DNA of 64,000 nucleotides from Verrucomicrobiia bacterium (GTDB taxonomy: Bacteria > Verrucomicrobiota > Verrucomicrobiia > Opitutales > Opitutaceae). The translations under genes and the position numbers were made by a program. The DNA is taken from NCBI GenBank assembly GCA_011525695.1, contig WYBX01000032.1, positions 1 to 64,000 on the forward strand, in the 5' to 3' direction. Below are positions 38,047-47,187 of this stretch, one piece after another (positions within the stretch are counted from its first letter, which is position 1; each line of letters opens with the position of its first letter). The notes under the pieces are model-generated. The model searched no databases, was not told the DNA's origin, and worked only from the letters and a program-made list of their open reading frames with translations.

Positions 38047-39291
38047 TCACGGTTTCCAGGTGCCCTGGGCGACCGCCGGGACGAAGCTTTCGAGTCCAGC
38101 CGGCCGCCAGGCGATTGCGCGGCCCTGCTCGGCGCTCATGTACGCGGCCATCAGCAACTCGACCACTTCGAGGCCATCCTGGAAATTCAGTTCCGGCTGC
38201 CGGCCCGCGAGGAAGCACTGCACGAAATGGCGGTTCTCGTTTTCGTAGCCGTATTCCGCAGCCTCGTTGCCTACGATGGGCATCAGGCCCTGTTCCGCGT
38301 TCTGCTTTTCAACCAGATCCTCGCCCGCCCCACCCTGCAGCCGGCGGCTCAGGAAGATCTGGGCGCCGGACTGGAGCGAATTATAAGCCAGCGAGTATTC
38401 GGGCCCGAGCAATTCGGTGCTCAAACGCAGCCCGGCCCCCACGTAGCTCCACGAGGTCGTCATCTCCGCGATCAAAGGCCGGCCCGCCTCGTCAACATAC
38501 TCAATCGTGGCCCGCGCGAAATCCTCGGAGGGTCGCTTTTCATAGTCCACCTGCGATCCCATCGTTTCCCGCAGGACGCGAGTGTACTCCGGTCGCGACC
38601 ACTTCAGGCTGTGGATTTGGGCCGAAATCTTCACGGGGCGGATGCTGTCGCGGGGCTTGCCCGGTTCCGTGAGCAGCTGACGTGAAACCGCCACGCTATG
38701 GCACATCATGTCGTTGAGGACCCCGCCGCCCTGCAGGTCGCCCTGCCAGAACCAGGGCATGTGCGGACCACTGTGCTCCTCGGCGGCACGCGCGAGATAG
38801 GGCCGACCGCTGAGCGACGCACCGCGGCTCCAGGCAATCGTCCGCCCGCGAATCAGCGGCGGGAGGAACAACTGGTCTTCGAGATAGGCGTGCAGCACGC
38901 CGGACTGCCGGATGAGCTCCACACAACGAGTCGCCTCGGCGACGTTGCGGGCCAGCGGCTTCTCGCACGCGATTCCGACCAGCGTTCCTCTGCCCGACTG
39001 CAGGGCGGCGACGATCTCCTCGAGGTTCTCGACCCGACGATGGTTTGGCCCGCAAATCCAGAGCGCATCGATGGCAGGATCGGCAATCATCTCGGTGATC
39101 GAGGCATAGGGCCGCGCTTCGCCCACGCCGAGCGTACGGGCCAGCGCGGCAGTCTCGCCGGCCCGGCTGCGATTCGGACTCCAGATGCCGAGGACATCGG
39201 CATCACGCACGCCCAGCCAGGACTGGAGATGAAACCTGGTGATGAACCCGCTGCCGATAAATCCGACGCCGAGGCGCTGCTTGCTGGTCAT
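38047..39291 (-). CDS. Gfo/Idh/MocA-family oxidoreductase
   Basis: A 414-residue NAD(P)-dependent oxidoreductase. The Rossmann nucleotide-binding motif is VGFIGSGFITRFHLQSW (GxGxxx), with the family signature CEKPLARNVAEA (EKP), whose Lys is catalytic. DLQGGGVLNDMMCHSVAV is the C-terminal beta-sheet domain, as in inositol and glucose-fructose oxidoreductase families. It probably oxidises a sugar or polyol in the cytoplasm. It lies upstream of the MFS transporter, same strand, so import and oxidation of one compound could be coupled. The ATG at 39291 is chosen; the upstream frame is not conserved. Confidence 0.85.
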   Translation of the reverse strand: MTSKQRLGVGFIGSGFITRFHLQSWLGVRDADVLGIWSPNRSRAGETAALARTLGVGEARPYASITEMIADPAIDALWICGPNHRRVENLEEIVAALQSGRGTLVGIACEKPLARNVAEATRCVELIRQSGVLHAYLEDQLFLPPLIRGRTIAWSRGASLSGRPYLARAAEEHSGPHMPWFWQGDLQGGGVLNDMMCHSVAVSRQLLTEPGKPRDSIRPVKISAQIHSLKWSRPEYTRVLRETMGSQVDYEKRPSEDFARATIEYVDEAGRPLIAEMTTSWSYVGAGLRLSTELLGPEYSLAYNSLQSGAQIFLSRRLQGGAGEDLVEKQNAEQGLMPIVGNEAAEYGYENENRHFVQCFLAGRQPELNFQDGLEVVELLMAAYMSAEQGRAIAWRPAGLESFVPAVAQGTWKP

Positions 39292-39458
39292 ATGGCCGTG
39301 GGCGAGTTGATAGGTGCCGGGCGCGTCCAGAACAAGCTTCGCGTGTGAATCATTTCGACGGATCCCCGCTGGCCGATGAGCACGGAGGCCAAGGGGCAGC
39401 ACCTCTCCGCAACCGCAGGCACCGCCGCCAGCCCGGCCAAACAGGACGTCACTCACAA

Positions 39459-39531
39459 TTGCGCATCTCCTGGAGGGACGAGGTCCGCGTTGTCCGCGGC
39501 CAGGCGGAGCCCGGCCCTCCAACATGCGCAA
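39459..39531. repeat. Extended palindromic intergenic repeat, copy 3 (short form)
   Basis: A nested palindrome: outer stem TTGCGCAT (39459-39466) with ATGCGCAA (39524-39531), inner TGGAGGG (39471-39477) with CCCTCCA (39515-39521). In the core, GGCC..GGAGCCCGGCC (39498-39516) matches copies 1 and 2. The overall layout looks like the long repeat with its middle removed. It lies in the 262-bp gap before the VTT-domain gene. Confidence 0.75.
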
Positions 39532-39553
39532 AGATCAATGACGCTTTGTTTAG

Positions 39554-40189
39554 CTAGCGCCGCGGCTCCGCCAGCCGCCAGATTCCGTAGGAAACAATCA
39601 GGATTGCCAGGAAGGTCACGATCGCCGTGAGGATCGAGTCGTCCGCCGCGAACGAATAAATCGATGAGATCAGAAGGTTGGGAATCAGCGTGACGCGGAA
39701 AATTCTTCCGGTGGGCACGCCGGCGGCCGCGGCGAGGATGATCGAGGTCTCGGCCAGGATCGGCACGCTGCGCAGGCACGCCAAGGTCAACACCAGCCGC
39801 CGTTGGAGGGTCGCCTGGAGGCGTTGGAGTTCAGCCAACGGGAAGAACCGCGGTGCCACGCGCCCCACCGCCTGCCGGCCGAGCCATGCGGCCGCGAGCA
39901 CGCCGAGCGACATGCCGACTGTCCCGCCCACGATGCCGGCGATGACGCCGGCCTTGGCCGCCAGGAACATGATGACAATGGTCGAGGGCACGGGCGCGAC
40001 CGCATCGGAGGCCAGGAGGGCAATCACCAGCCCCGTGAGCCAGCCCGCCTGCGCACTGCGCGCTTCCAGCATCGGCAGGACAAAACCCTCGCCAAAGAGG
40101 ACAAACGGCAGCGACACCACCGCCATCACGAACAGCGCCAGCAGCGCCGCCTTTACGGTGGTGGGGTTCGGAGGCCGCATTCGCTTCAT
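39554..40189 (-). CDS. VTT-domain (DedA/TVP38-like) membrane protein
   Basis: A 211-residue protein with five or six hydrophobic helices. It has the VTT-type re-entrant features: LLASDAVAPVPSTIVIMFLAAKAG, then GGTVGMSLGVLAAAWLGRQAVGR and CLRSVPILAETSIILAAAAG, where the Arg-x-x-Pro is typical. DedA-family proteins help lipid flipping and membrane homeostasis. Its ATG overlaps the stop of the ABC-2 permease on the same strand by 4 nt, so it is the last gene of a three-gene operon. The link between an exporter and a scramblase-like protein is suggestive only. Confidence 0.8.
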   Translation of the reverse strand: MKRMRPPNPTTVKAALLALFVMAVVSLPFVLFGEGFVLPMLEARSAQAGWLTGLVIALLASDAVAPVPSTIVIMFLAAKAGVIAGIVGGTVGMSLGVLAAAWLGRQAVGRVAPRFFPLAELQRLQATLQRRLVLTLACLRSVPILAETSIILAAAAGVPTGRIFRVTLIPNLLISSIYSFAADDSILTAIVTFLAILIVSYGIWRLAEPRR

Positions 40190-41610
40190 TCGGCAATCCG
40201 TCCGTCCAGCCGCGCGACCATCTTGATCGCATAGAAGTAGACGCGCTCGCGCACCGTCATGGGATCGCCCGCCTGCCCCTCGATTCCGAGGTCCTCGACG
40301 TGCTCGAGGACGTAGCCGCCCTCCGGGTGCTGCGCAATGTAGGTGAGAATCTTCAAGAGTTCATCCTTTGGATACGAAGCAGTGAGGTACTCGAGCACAA
40401 CGCGCGGCAAGTAGCGCTCGACCGGCAGCTGAATCGCATCCGGCACCGCGGCCACGCACAGGAGGTTGCGGACCGCCTGGATCTCGTCCTCCTCATTGGC
40501 TGGACCCCAGAGGGGCAGCTGATCCCGGACCGACGCCACTTGATCGATCAGGAAATCGTAGGGCTCCTCATCGGGTGGTGCGAACGGAGCCACGATGCCG
40601 TGGTCGGGTGGCAGGTTGTAATCCAGCGAGGCGATGTCGGCCGCGGTGATCCCCGCCCAGCGCGGCGGGGGCTTGGGTGGTGGCAGCTGGGGGGCGGGCG
40701 CGGCATCCATCGTTGCCGCCGGCATCGGAGTTTCGGCGGGGGATGCGGAGGTCGCGTCGGCCGCCGGAGACACGGCCGCGGGTGGCACGAGTACTTTCCC
40801 GCGTTGCTCCGCCAGGATTCCCACTGCAAGCCAGGCGGCAAACACGGGCACCAGCCAGACCTTGCCTGCCCGCGCGCCGAAGCGCTGGCCGGAATCCCAG
40901 CGGAACAGTTTTGCGCCCGCGACACAACTGGCACCGCCGATGATGGCGAGCGCCAGGAGGCTGAAGCGGGCACCGGGGAGCCCGACCCCGTTCACCGCTT
41001 CCTGCAACGATTGAACCGCATACCGGCCGGGGAAAAAGGCCGACACGTGCTGGGCCCATATCGGCAGGCTGATCAGAGGGACGGCCACGCCGCCAATGAT
41101 CAGCATCGGAAGAAAGATGCACTGCCCCAATGCCTGGACCGCCGGGACGTTGTCGGCCAGGGTGGCGATCACGAGCCCGAGCCCGATGAACGCAAATGCC
41201 ACCAGCGTGAAGCTCACGAGCAGGCCGAGCGGATGCAACGGGAGGGTCATGCCGAGCGCCAGCGCCAGCCCGAGTTGCAGCAATCCGGCGCTGAGAACGA
41301 GCAGGTAGCGTACGACCACGGTGCTGGTGACAATGGCCCAGGTCGGCACGGGCGTGAGCCGATAACGGCGCCAGACGCCGCGCTCGCGTTCACTCACCAG
41401 CGTCGTGGGCAGCCCGAAGCAGGCGCCGCCGAGAACGCTGACGGTGAGCAATTCGCCCATGTGGCGGAGCAGCGGAATTTTCTCGTGCCGGTAGAGGACC
41501 CAGAAAGCCACGAGGAAGATGAGCGGGAAGAGGTAACCATACAGCAGCGCCATCCGGTTGCGGGCATGGAGACGAAGCGACAGCCGCAAGTGCTCGATGA
41601 GTGCCTTCAT
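40186..41610 (-). CDS. ABC-2 type permease with C-terminal soluble extension
   Basis: A 474-residue protein. Residues about 1-240 form an ABC-2 permease with six helices, including LVSERERGVWRRYRLTPVPTW and LPMLIIGGVAVPLISLP (family-like). A further helix is around 253-268. Then comes a proline-alanine-rich linker (about 280-320) and a soluble region of about 150 residues with YDFLIDQVASVRDQLP, which I do not recognise. This tail is unusual for an ABC-2 exporter. It overlaps both neighbours by 4 nt (ATPase upstream, VTT gene downstream), so all three are probably translated together. Substrate unknown. Confidence 0.78.
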   Translation of the reverse strand: MKALIEHLRLSLRLHARNRMALLYGYLFPLIFLVAFWVLYRHEKIPLLRHMGELLTVSVLGGACFGLPTTLVSERERGVWRRYRLTPVPTWAIVTSTVVVRYLLVLSAGLLQLGLALALGMTLPLHPLGLLVSFTLVAFAFIGLGLVIATLADNVPAVQALGQCIFLPMLIIGGVAVPLISLPIWAQHVSAFFPGRYAVQSLQEAVNGVGLPGARFSLLALAIIGGASCVAGAKLFRWDSGQRFGARAGKVWLVPVFAAWLAVGILAEQRGKVLVPPAAVSPAADATSASPAETPMPAATMDAAPAPQLPPPKPPPRWAGITAADIASLDYNLPPDHGIVAPFAPPDEEPYDFLIDQVASVRDQLPLWGPANEEDEIQAVRNLLCVAAVPDAIQLPVERYLPRVVLEYLTASYPKDELLKILTYIAQHPEGGYVLEHVEDLGIEGQAGDPMTVRERVYFYAIKMVARLDGRIAE

Positions 41611-42512
41611 CCGTTCGTCAGCTGCAGGAACACATCCTCGAGCGAAGCCTTGTGCACTCGCAGATCGATCAGGTCCACGCCCTGGGCGGCGATGAGCTGT
41701 GCCAGCGCGGTCAGGGCTTCGGCCGGCTGGTTCGTCGTGAAGGTCAGCACGCCGGCGATTTCGCGGACATCGGCCACGCCTGGGATCCGGGCGAGCTGCG
41801 GCACGGGAAGCACCGGCCGGGTGATGAGCGTGACGGATTGGCTAGTGGTCGATCCTGCGATGAGTTCGCGGGGCGCTCCGGTGGTCACGATTTGACCCTG
41901 GTGGAGAATCGCGACCCGGTCACAAAGCTGCTCGGCCTCCGTGAGGTAATGGGTGGTGAGGAGGACGGTGCAGCCGTCCTGTTTCATCTGCAGGATGTCC
42001 CCATGGAGTTCCCGCCGTGCCTGGGGATCGAGTCCGGTGGTCGGTTCGTCCAGCAGCACGACGCCGGGCTGGTTGACGAATGCGAGCGCCAAGGCGAGCC
42101 GCTGCCGCTGTCCGCCGGAGAGCGTGTCGAACCGGGCCGTGGCCTTGTCCGCCAAGCCGAAGCGCTCGAGTAGCAGCTGCGGTGCCGTGCGGCGGCGATA
42201 GAAGGCGCCGAAGAGCTGCAACGCCTCGTGGGGAGTGATCGCATCCTGCAAGGCGGTCCCCTGAAGGGCGGCCCCGATGAGTTGCTTCACGTCACGGCGT
42301 CGACGCCGCGCGTCGAGGCCGGAAATCTCGATCGTGCCGGCGTCGGGTTCACGCAATCCGACCAGGCATTCGACCGTGGTGGTCTTGCCGGCGCCATTGG
42401 GACCGAGCAGTCCAAAGATCTCGCCGGCCGCGACCTCGAAGCTGATGCCATGCACGCCCTCCGCGCCGGCGTAGCGCTTGGAGAGATCGCGGACGATGAC
42501 TTTCGCGGGCAT
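41607..42512 (-). CDS. ABC transporter ATP-binding protein
   Basis: A 301-residue ATPase of an ABC exporter. Walker A is GLLGPNGAGKTTTVECL (about 39-46), Q-loop follows in ALQGTALQD, the signature is LSGGQRQRLALALAF, Walker B is VVLLDEPTTGLDP and the switch His is in TTHYLTEAEQL. The C-terminal ~80 residues form a regulatory extension typical of NatA/CcmA-like exporter ATPases. The ATG at 42512 sits after a pyrimidine-rich leader. It heads the operon with the ABC-2 permease and VTT protein. The substrate could be a lipid, drug or antibiotic-like molecule; not determinable here. Confidence 0.9.
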   Translation of the reverse strand: MPAKVIVRDLSKRYAGAEGVHGISFEVAAGEIFGLLGPNGAGKTTTVECLVGLREPDAGTIEISGLDARRRRRDVKQLIGAALQGTALQDAITPHEALQLFGAFYRRRTAPQLLLERFGLADKATARFDTLSGGQRQRLALALAFVNQPGVVLLDEPTTGLDPQARRELHGDILQMKQDGCTVLLTTHYLTEAEQLCDRVAILHQGQIVTTGAPRELIAGSTTSQSVTLITRPVLPVPQLARIPGVADVREIAGVLTFTTNQPAEALTALAQLIAAQGVDLIDLRVHKASLEDVFLQLTNG

Positions 42513-42687
42513 GCGTGGGAGGGGAAGGGCCGTGGATAAGAGCTGCGCGCGCCGGGAACAAGTCGGTTTTCCGTTCGCGGCGCGGAAGCGCAGTGCGTAG
42601 CTCGCGCGCACGACGCGAACACCCGGGAGATTCGGTAGTGTGGCAAGGATTGAAGCGGTGCGAATCCCCTGATTTCCTCGAGATTGC

Positions 42688-43875
42688 ATGAAGCCTTCAT
42701 CCGGTTCGACCCGTTGCCGACTCCTGCGGCGAGCCTCCCTGGCCGCTGGCTTCGGCTTGGTGGCTGCCACCCTGATTGCGGCGACGGCACCCAGTCCCGA
42801 GGTGTTTGGCCGGTTGCCGGACGGCCGGGAAGTCCACCGCTACACGCTCGAGGACGAAACGGGGTTCCGCGCGGATATCATCACGTACGGCGGGATCATC
42901 GTGCGGCTGCTGGCGCCCGACCGGCAAGGCCGGCTCGCTGACGTCACCCTTGGGTATGACGATTTGGAAAGCTACCTTTCGCGCGGCCGCAATTTCGGCG
43001 CGCTGGTCGGGCGGGTCGCCAACCGGATTGCGGAGGGAAAGTTCACGCTCGATGGCCAGGTTTACTCGCTGCCATTGAACACGCAGAGCGGCGGGCTTTC
43101 ATCCTCGATTCATGGCGGGGTGGTAGGCTTCGCGAAGGTGCTCTGGGCGGCGGAGCCGACGTTCCATGAAGGCCGTCCAGCGGTCCGGCTCCGCTACACG
43201 GCGGCGGACGGGGAGGAAGGGTTTCCGGGGCGGCTCGAGGTTGCTGTCCTCTACTCGCTCACGGCACGGCAGGGACTGCGGATCGACTACGTCGCGACCA
43301 CCACCAAGCCCACGCCGATCAATCTCACCAACCATGCGTATTTCAACCTCAAGGGTGAGGGCGAGGGCGACATCCTCGGGCACGAGCTGACGCTGCACGC
43401 GCGTCGCTACACGCCGAATACGCCCGGGCTCTACCCGACGGGCGAGATCGCAGCCGTGGAGGGTACGCCTTTCGACTTTCGGGCGCCCCGGCGGATCGGC
43501 GCGCGGATCAACGAGCCGCATGAGCAGCTCAAGCTCGGTCGTGGCTACGATCACAACTTCGTCCTTGATTCGGGCGGTGGGATGCTGGCGCTCGCGGCGG
43601 TCGTGCATGAGCCGGAGTCGGGGCGGGTGATGGAGACGTTCACGACCGAGCCCGGCGTCCAGCTTTTCACGGCCAACAGCCTCGACGATTCACGGGGTGG
43701 AAAATCCGGGAGGCCGTATGTCCGCCATGGCGGGTTCTGTCTCGAAACGCAGCACTTTCCGAACTCCGTCAACGTTCCGGCATTTCCGTCGACGATCCTG
43801 CGGCCGGGCGCGGAGTTTCGCAGCACGACGATCTACCAGTTTTCCGTCCGTGGAGCGGCCGTGGCCGAAAGGTGA
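42688..43875 (+). CDS. galM: Aldose 1-epimerase (galactose mutarotase)
   Basis: A 395-residue enzyme interconverting alpha and beta anomers of hexoses. It has an N-terminal signal-like region (about 13-33) and the beta-sandwich domain: ITYGGIIVRLLAPDR, NRIAEGKFTL, SIHGGVVGFAKVLWAA, with the catalytic His in PINLTNHAYFNLKGEG and the catalytic Glu in GFCLETQHFPNSVNVP. A periplasmic location is likely. It is followed 33 nt later by a mannose-6-phosphate isomerase, so both may belong to one carbohydrate operon. The ATG at 42688 is used. Confidence 0.92.
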   Translation: MKPSSGSTRCRLLRRASLAAGFGLVAATLIAATAPSPEVFGRLPDGREVHRYTLEDETGFRADIITYGGIIVRLLAPDRQGRLADVTLGYDDLESYLSRGRNFGALVGRVANRIAEGKFTLDGQVYSLPLNTQSGGLSSSIHGGVVGFAKVLWAAEPTFHEGRPAVRLRYTAADGEEGFPGRLEVAVLYSLTARQGLRIDYVATTTKPTPINLTNHAYFNLKGEGEGDILGHELTLHARRYTPNTPGLYPTGEIAAVEGTPFDFRAPRRIGARINEPHEQLKLGRGYDHNFVLDSGGGMLALAAVVHEPESGRVMETFTTEPGVQLFTANSLDDSRGGKSGRPYVRHGGFCLETQHFPNSVNVPAFPSTILRPGAEFRSTTIYQFSVRGAAVAER

Positions 43876-43908
43876 GACAATCGCCGCACCAGGGTACCCC
43901 CTCTTCGC

Positions 43909-45003
43909 ATGGCCTCGCACCGCAACAAGCTGATCCTCCTTCCGCCCAACCGGGTCTGGCGGACGTATCCAGGGGGACGTACACTCGAAGCGCTGGCGGG
44001 AGTGCCGGCGCCCGCCGATTCACACCTGGCCGAGGATTGGATCGCGTCCGCGACCCGGGCGACGAATCCCGGTCGGGAATCGATCCAGGAAGGGGTTTCG
44101 CAGGTGCGGGTGGGCCGCGATCCCACGCTGCGGGACTTCGCCGCGCTGCTGGCGAGTGATCCCGCGTACTTCCTCGGCGCCGCACATGTCGCGAAGTACG
44201 GCGCCCAGCCGCAGCTGCTGGTGAAGTTCCTCGACAGCGGGACCCGGCTGCACTTTCAGGTTCATCCGACGCGCGAGTTTGCCCGCCGGGTGCTCGGTGC
44301 GGCGAGCGGGAAGACCGAGGCCTACCATGTCCTAGCGGTGCGCGAGGATGAGCCGGCGGGGCTGATTTATGTCGGTTTCCAGCGGCCGCCGTCGATGGCG
44401 CAGCTGAAGGGAATGATCGAGCGGCAGGATCTCGCCGCAATTGAGGGCTGCTTCGATCCGATTCCGGTGCGGCCGGGCGACACCTTTGTCATTCCCGGGG
44501 GAACGCCGCATGCCCTCGGTGCCGGTGTCTTCATGGTTGAGATACAGGAACCGAGCGACCTCGTCGTGCGGTTCGAATTCGAACGGGCGGGATACGTCCT
44601 GCCGGAGTCGGCGCGGTTCATGCAGCGGGATCTCGATTTCGCGCTTTCCGTTTTCAACCTGGCGCCGCTCCCGCCGGCCGACATCGAGGCGCGGATTCGC
44701 TGCCGGCCGCGGCGGTGGCGCGAGCTCGGGCCCGATTCCTGGCAGGACGTGCTCATCGGCCCGGAGCAGACCGACTGCTTCAGCGTCCGGAAGACCCGGC
44801 TGGGCGGAGCGGTCACCCGTTCCGGCGATGGTGCGTTCGTCGCGATTGTCACCGCCGGTGCAGTGAGTGCCGAGGTGGGGGGCGAGGTCCACGAACTGCG
44901 CACCTATGACAAGTTTTTCGTTCCTGCCGGTATGGGTCCGGTGCGGTATCGTCCCGGGCCGGGTGGGGTCGCGGAAATGCTCGAGTGCGTCCCGCCGGTC
45001 TGA
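43909..45003 (+). CDS. manA: Class I mannose-6-phosphate isomerase (cupin)
   Basis: A 364-residue zinc enzyme converting mannose 6-phosphate to fructose 6-phosphate. It shows the type I PMI architecture: LPPNRVWRTYPGG at the start, LVKFLDSGTRLHFQVHPT with two metal ligands (the HxH-like segment HFQVHP), GKTEAYHVLAV, and PGDTFVIPGGTPHALGAGVFMVEIQEPSDL (metal His/Glu). A C-terminal beta-sandwich finishes it. It lies directly downstream of galM. The family also includes YvyI-like phosphosugar isomerases; the substrate could be another sugar phosphate. Confidence 0.85.
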   Translation: MASHRNKLILLPPNRVWRTYPGGRTLEALAGVPAPADSHLAEDWIASATRATNPGRESIQEGVSQVRVGRDPTLRDFAALLASDPAYFLGAAHVAKYGAQPQLLVKFLDSGTRLHFQVHPTREFARRVLGAASGKTEAYHVLAVREDEPAGLIYVGFQRPPSMAQLKGMIERQDLAAIEGCFDPIPVRPGDTFVIPGGTPHALGAGVFMVEIQEPSDLVVRFEFERAGYVLPESARFMQRDLDFALSVFNLAPLPPADIEARIRCRPRRWRELGPDSWQDVLIGPEQTDCFSVRKTRLGGAVTRSGDGAFVAIVTAGAVSAEVGGEVHELRTYDKFFVPAGMGPVRYRPGPGGVAEMLECVPPV

Positions 45004-45068
45004 ACCGCCAGCGACGCCACGGGCTGCGGTTTCCGAGAGGGGGACGCCGGAAGAGCCCTGCGCTGGGG

Positions 45069-45536
45069 TTACCGACCGACCGGTTCGACCACGACATCCT
45101 GCCGGTAGGGCGAGGAGCCGAGGGTGAGGACGTGCGCCCGGAGATTACGGAAGCGGAGTTTTCCTTCGTGGGAGACTCGCACCTCGATATTCAATCCCCG
45201 GCGGAGGGTGGCATCGTCCGCCCGGTATTCGAGACGAAAGGGCACCGGTTCGGCACTGCCGGCGGAAAGGGTCTGCACGTGTTCCGCGATGATTCGGTCG
45301 ATCGGCGGGGGTTGGGCCAACCCGGCAACCGGCAGGTCTGACATGGGTGATGGTGCCGTGGCGGCCGCTTGATCGATGAGCCGCACATGCACTTCCGCGC
45401 CTGCCGGCAATGCGTAGGGTGCGCTGACGGTGCCGTTCAGGACGCGATTGGGATCGCCTTCCGGTGTCACGTCGAGATGGCCGCAGCCGGCGAAGATCAG
45501 CAGGGCGATAGCAATCAGAAGAGCGGGAAGTTTCAT
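45069..45536 (-). CDS. YscW/YbaY-type lipoprotein
   Basis: A 155-residue lipoprotein. The signal ends in LLIFAGC with the lipid Cys about residue 18. The mature part is a small beta-sandwich: NGTVSAPYALPAGAEVHVRLIDQA, then VPFRLEYRADDATLRRG and NIEVRVSHEGKLRFRN. This matches the type III secretion lipoprotein chaperone YscW/YbaY domain, which in non-pathogens is not tied to secretion. It probably faces the periplasm. Its ATG overlaps the stop of the agarase-like gene by 4 nt, so they are translationally coupled. Confidence 0.82.
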   Translation of the reverse strand: MKLPALLIAIALLIFAGCGHLDVTPEGDPNRVLNGTVSAPYALPAGAEVHVRLIDQAAATAPSPMSDLPVAGLAQPPPIDRIIAEHVQTLSAGSAEPVPFRLEYRADDATLRRGLNIEVRVSHEGKLRFRNLRAHVLTLGSSPYRQDVVVEPVGR

Positions 45537-46750
45537 TTGAAAGGAGCGACGTTCGTGGCGATGCGACGCAGGCTCTCTGCGTGCGCATTGAACCTCGTGA
45601 GCGCCTCCGTATGCTCGAGCGCCTCGGTGCCGCCGACATGCACCAAGCCGCGGGCGAACGGCGGCTGCTCGCCAGGGTCGTCCTGCCACTGGGCCCAGAG
45701 ATAGCCGACCGTTGCCGGGTGTCGAGCCACCCGATTCAGGGCGGCGCGTCCGCGGCGGAGCATCCGCTCGACGGAAGTGAGGGCGCGTTCGCGGGCGGTT
45801 GCCGCCTGGGTGAACTCGGGTGCGGCCCACGTGACGCTGGCGGCAAGCACGGGGGCGGCCGTGGACTCCGGCAGGTTGCGCCAATGACGCAAGGCGACAT
45901 CGACGGCAGGATACACGGACTCCGCCAAGACATGGGCACCAGGGGGAGTGGGCGAATGGCATCCCAGGGTCAGATGGTTCGGATCGGCTTCACGGATTGC
46001 CGCGGCCGTGATGGTGAAGTAACGCCGGGCAAATTCGCGCGTCCAGCGGGCCTGATCGCGCCAGTAACCGGGTGTCCCGAGCCCCAGCTCGGCGCGGGTC
46101 ATCTCCCGCACGACTTCCCGGTTGCGCAGGGCGACCCCCCAGGCTTGCGCCAGCGCCTCCAACCGGCCGCCGTGTGGCGCGAGCACGAATTCCCACGCTG
46201 CGTGATAGGCGGCGAACCGCGGCTCGAGGCTGAGACAATATTGCAGCAGGGTTGGCGCCCGGATGCCGGCCGGCTGCGCCCATTCCGCCTGATCATCAGC
46301 CGCCCAGCCGATCAGCTGACGCGAGGATGTCAGTGAGCGGCACGCCGCCAGGGCGCGGAGCACGGCCGAGTGGCGCCAGTCGGGGCTGAAGACATCGGGG
46401 AGCCGGAGCCCTGGGGCGACCAGTGCGGGCGCGGTGGAGATGAAGTCAACCGTGCCGATGAAGGGAAGGCCATCGGCCCGGAGCGATTCATCCGCGCCGG
46501 GCCCGAGGGCATTGAACCCCCAGCGTCTCAGCTGGCTGGCCGCGTCGGCTGGCGGCGCGGCATCGTGATTCGAACCGGTGGGGCGGACGGCATTGACGGC
46601 GCGGCAGAAGAAGTCCCGGCCGTCGGGATCGAACAGGCTCCAGCGGCCGGTGCGGTCCTGGGCGGCGCGGAAGAAGCCCTCGGTGCCGCGCCAGGTGGCG
46701 GGGAGGATGGGATCGCGTTCCGACAGCGGGGAATCAGCGGCTGCCGGCAT
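45533..46750 (-). CDS. Agarase/GH50-like TIM-barrel protein
   Basis: A 405-residue protein resembling the catalytic part of beta-agarase-like enzymes. Recognisable are GFFRAAQDRTGRWSLFDPDGRDFFCRAVN near the N-terminus (domain start), GFNALGPGADES and ARRYFTITAAAIREADPNHLTLGCH, which looks like strand 7 of a beta/alpha barrel. The catalytic acids cannot be assigned with certainty. No signal peptide is present, unlike secreted agarases, so the natural substrate is uncertain. It begins 5 nt after the LapA-like gene and overlaps the YscW-type lipoprotein by 4 nt. Confidence 0.6.
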   Translation of the reverse strand: MPAAADSPLSERDPILPATWRGTEGFFRAAQDRTGRWSLFDPDGRDFFCRAVNAVRPTGSNHDAAPPADAASQLRRWGFNALGPGADESLRADGLPFIGTVDFISTAPALVAPGLRLPDVFSPDWRHSAVLRALAACRSLTSSRQLIGWAADDQAEWAQPAGIRAPTLLQYCLSLEPRFAAYHAAWEFVLAPHGGRLEALAQAWGVALRNREVVREMTRAELGLGTPGYWRDQARWTREFARRYFTITAAAIREADPNHLTLGCHSPTPPGAHVLAESVYPAVDVALRHWRNLPESTAAPVLAASVTWAAPEFTQAATARERALTSVERMLRRGRAALNRVARHPATVGYLWAQWQDDPGEQPPFARGLVHVGGTEALEHTEALTRFNAHAESLRRIATNVAPFK

Positions 46751-46755
46751 GGGCC

Positions 46756-47007
46756 TCAGCGGTCCTTAGCGGCGGCGCGTTTCCCGCCCTGGGTCCGGCC
46801 GCCCACCCAGAAGATGGTTCCGGCGAGCACGCCCACGGCAAAGACGCCGAAATAGATCAGGGCGGCCGAGGCGTGAATCGGCGTCTTGGCCGTGGTTCCC
46901 GCCAAGGGGAAATGGAAATCAACGGCGTGGGTGTTGTTCATGCCCACGTAGAGCATCACGAAAAGAATCGCGAGGAGCGCGATGGTTTTGACGACAGCTT
47001 TGAACAT
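46756..47007 (-). CDS. LapA-like (DUF1049) membrane protein
   Basis: An 83-residue protein with two hydrophobic helices (about residues 5-23 VVKTIALLAILFVMLYVG and 48-68) and a basic C-terminal tail GGRTQGGKRAAAKDR. The motif VGMNNTHAVDFHFP between helices is typical of the lipopolysaccharide-assembly LapA family (VxNxxxVxFxL). In E. coli LapA works with LapB on LPS synthesis control; no LapB partner is seen here. It is the first gene of a three-gene run on the minus strand. Confidence 0.75.
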   Translation of the reverse strand: MFKAVVKTIALLAILFVMLYVGMNNTHAVDFHFPLAGTTAKTPIHASAALIYFGVFAVGVLAGTIFWVGGRTQGGKRAAAKDR

Positions 47008-47157
47008 GGCGCGAAGGGGCTGGTGCTGTCGGACGACTAGAGCGGCGTTCCCGGCGGAGCAATTGGAATCCCGCAGGTTCCAGCGTGGGGAGGCGGCCGC
47101 ATTCTGGCGTGACGGGGCGGGCTTTCCCGTGCTGGATCCTGAGGTTTGGAATCATTT

Positions 47158-47171
47158 TTGACCTGTCCCTT
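47158..47171 (-). repeat. Solitary REP-like 14-mer upstream of cyclase gene
   Basis: TTGACCTGTCCCTT matches 14 of the 16 bases of the RAYT-associated repeat found at 35221-36537, in the orientation of the right-flank copies. It lies 16 bp before the ATG of the cyclase gene at 47188, thus within its leader or ribosome-binding region. Confidence 0.7.
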
Positions 47172-47187
47172 GGGCAGCGTGCCAGCC

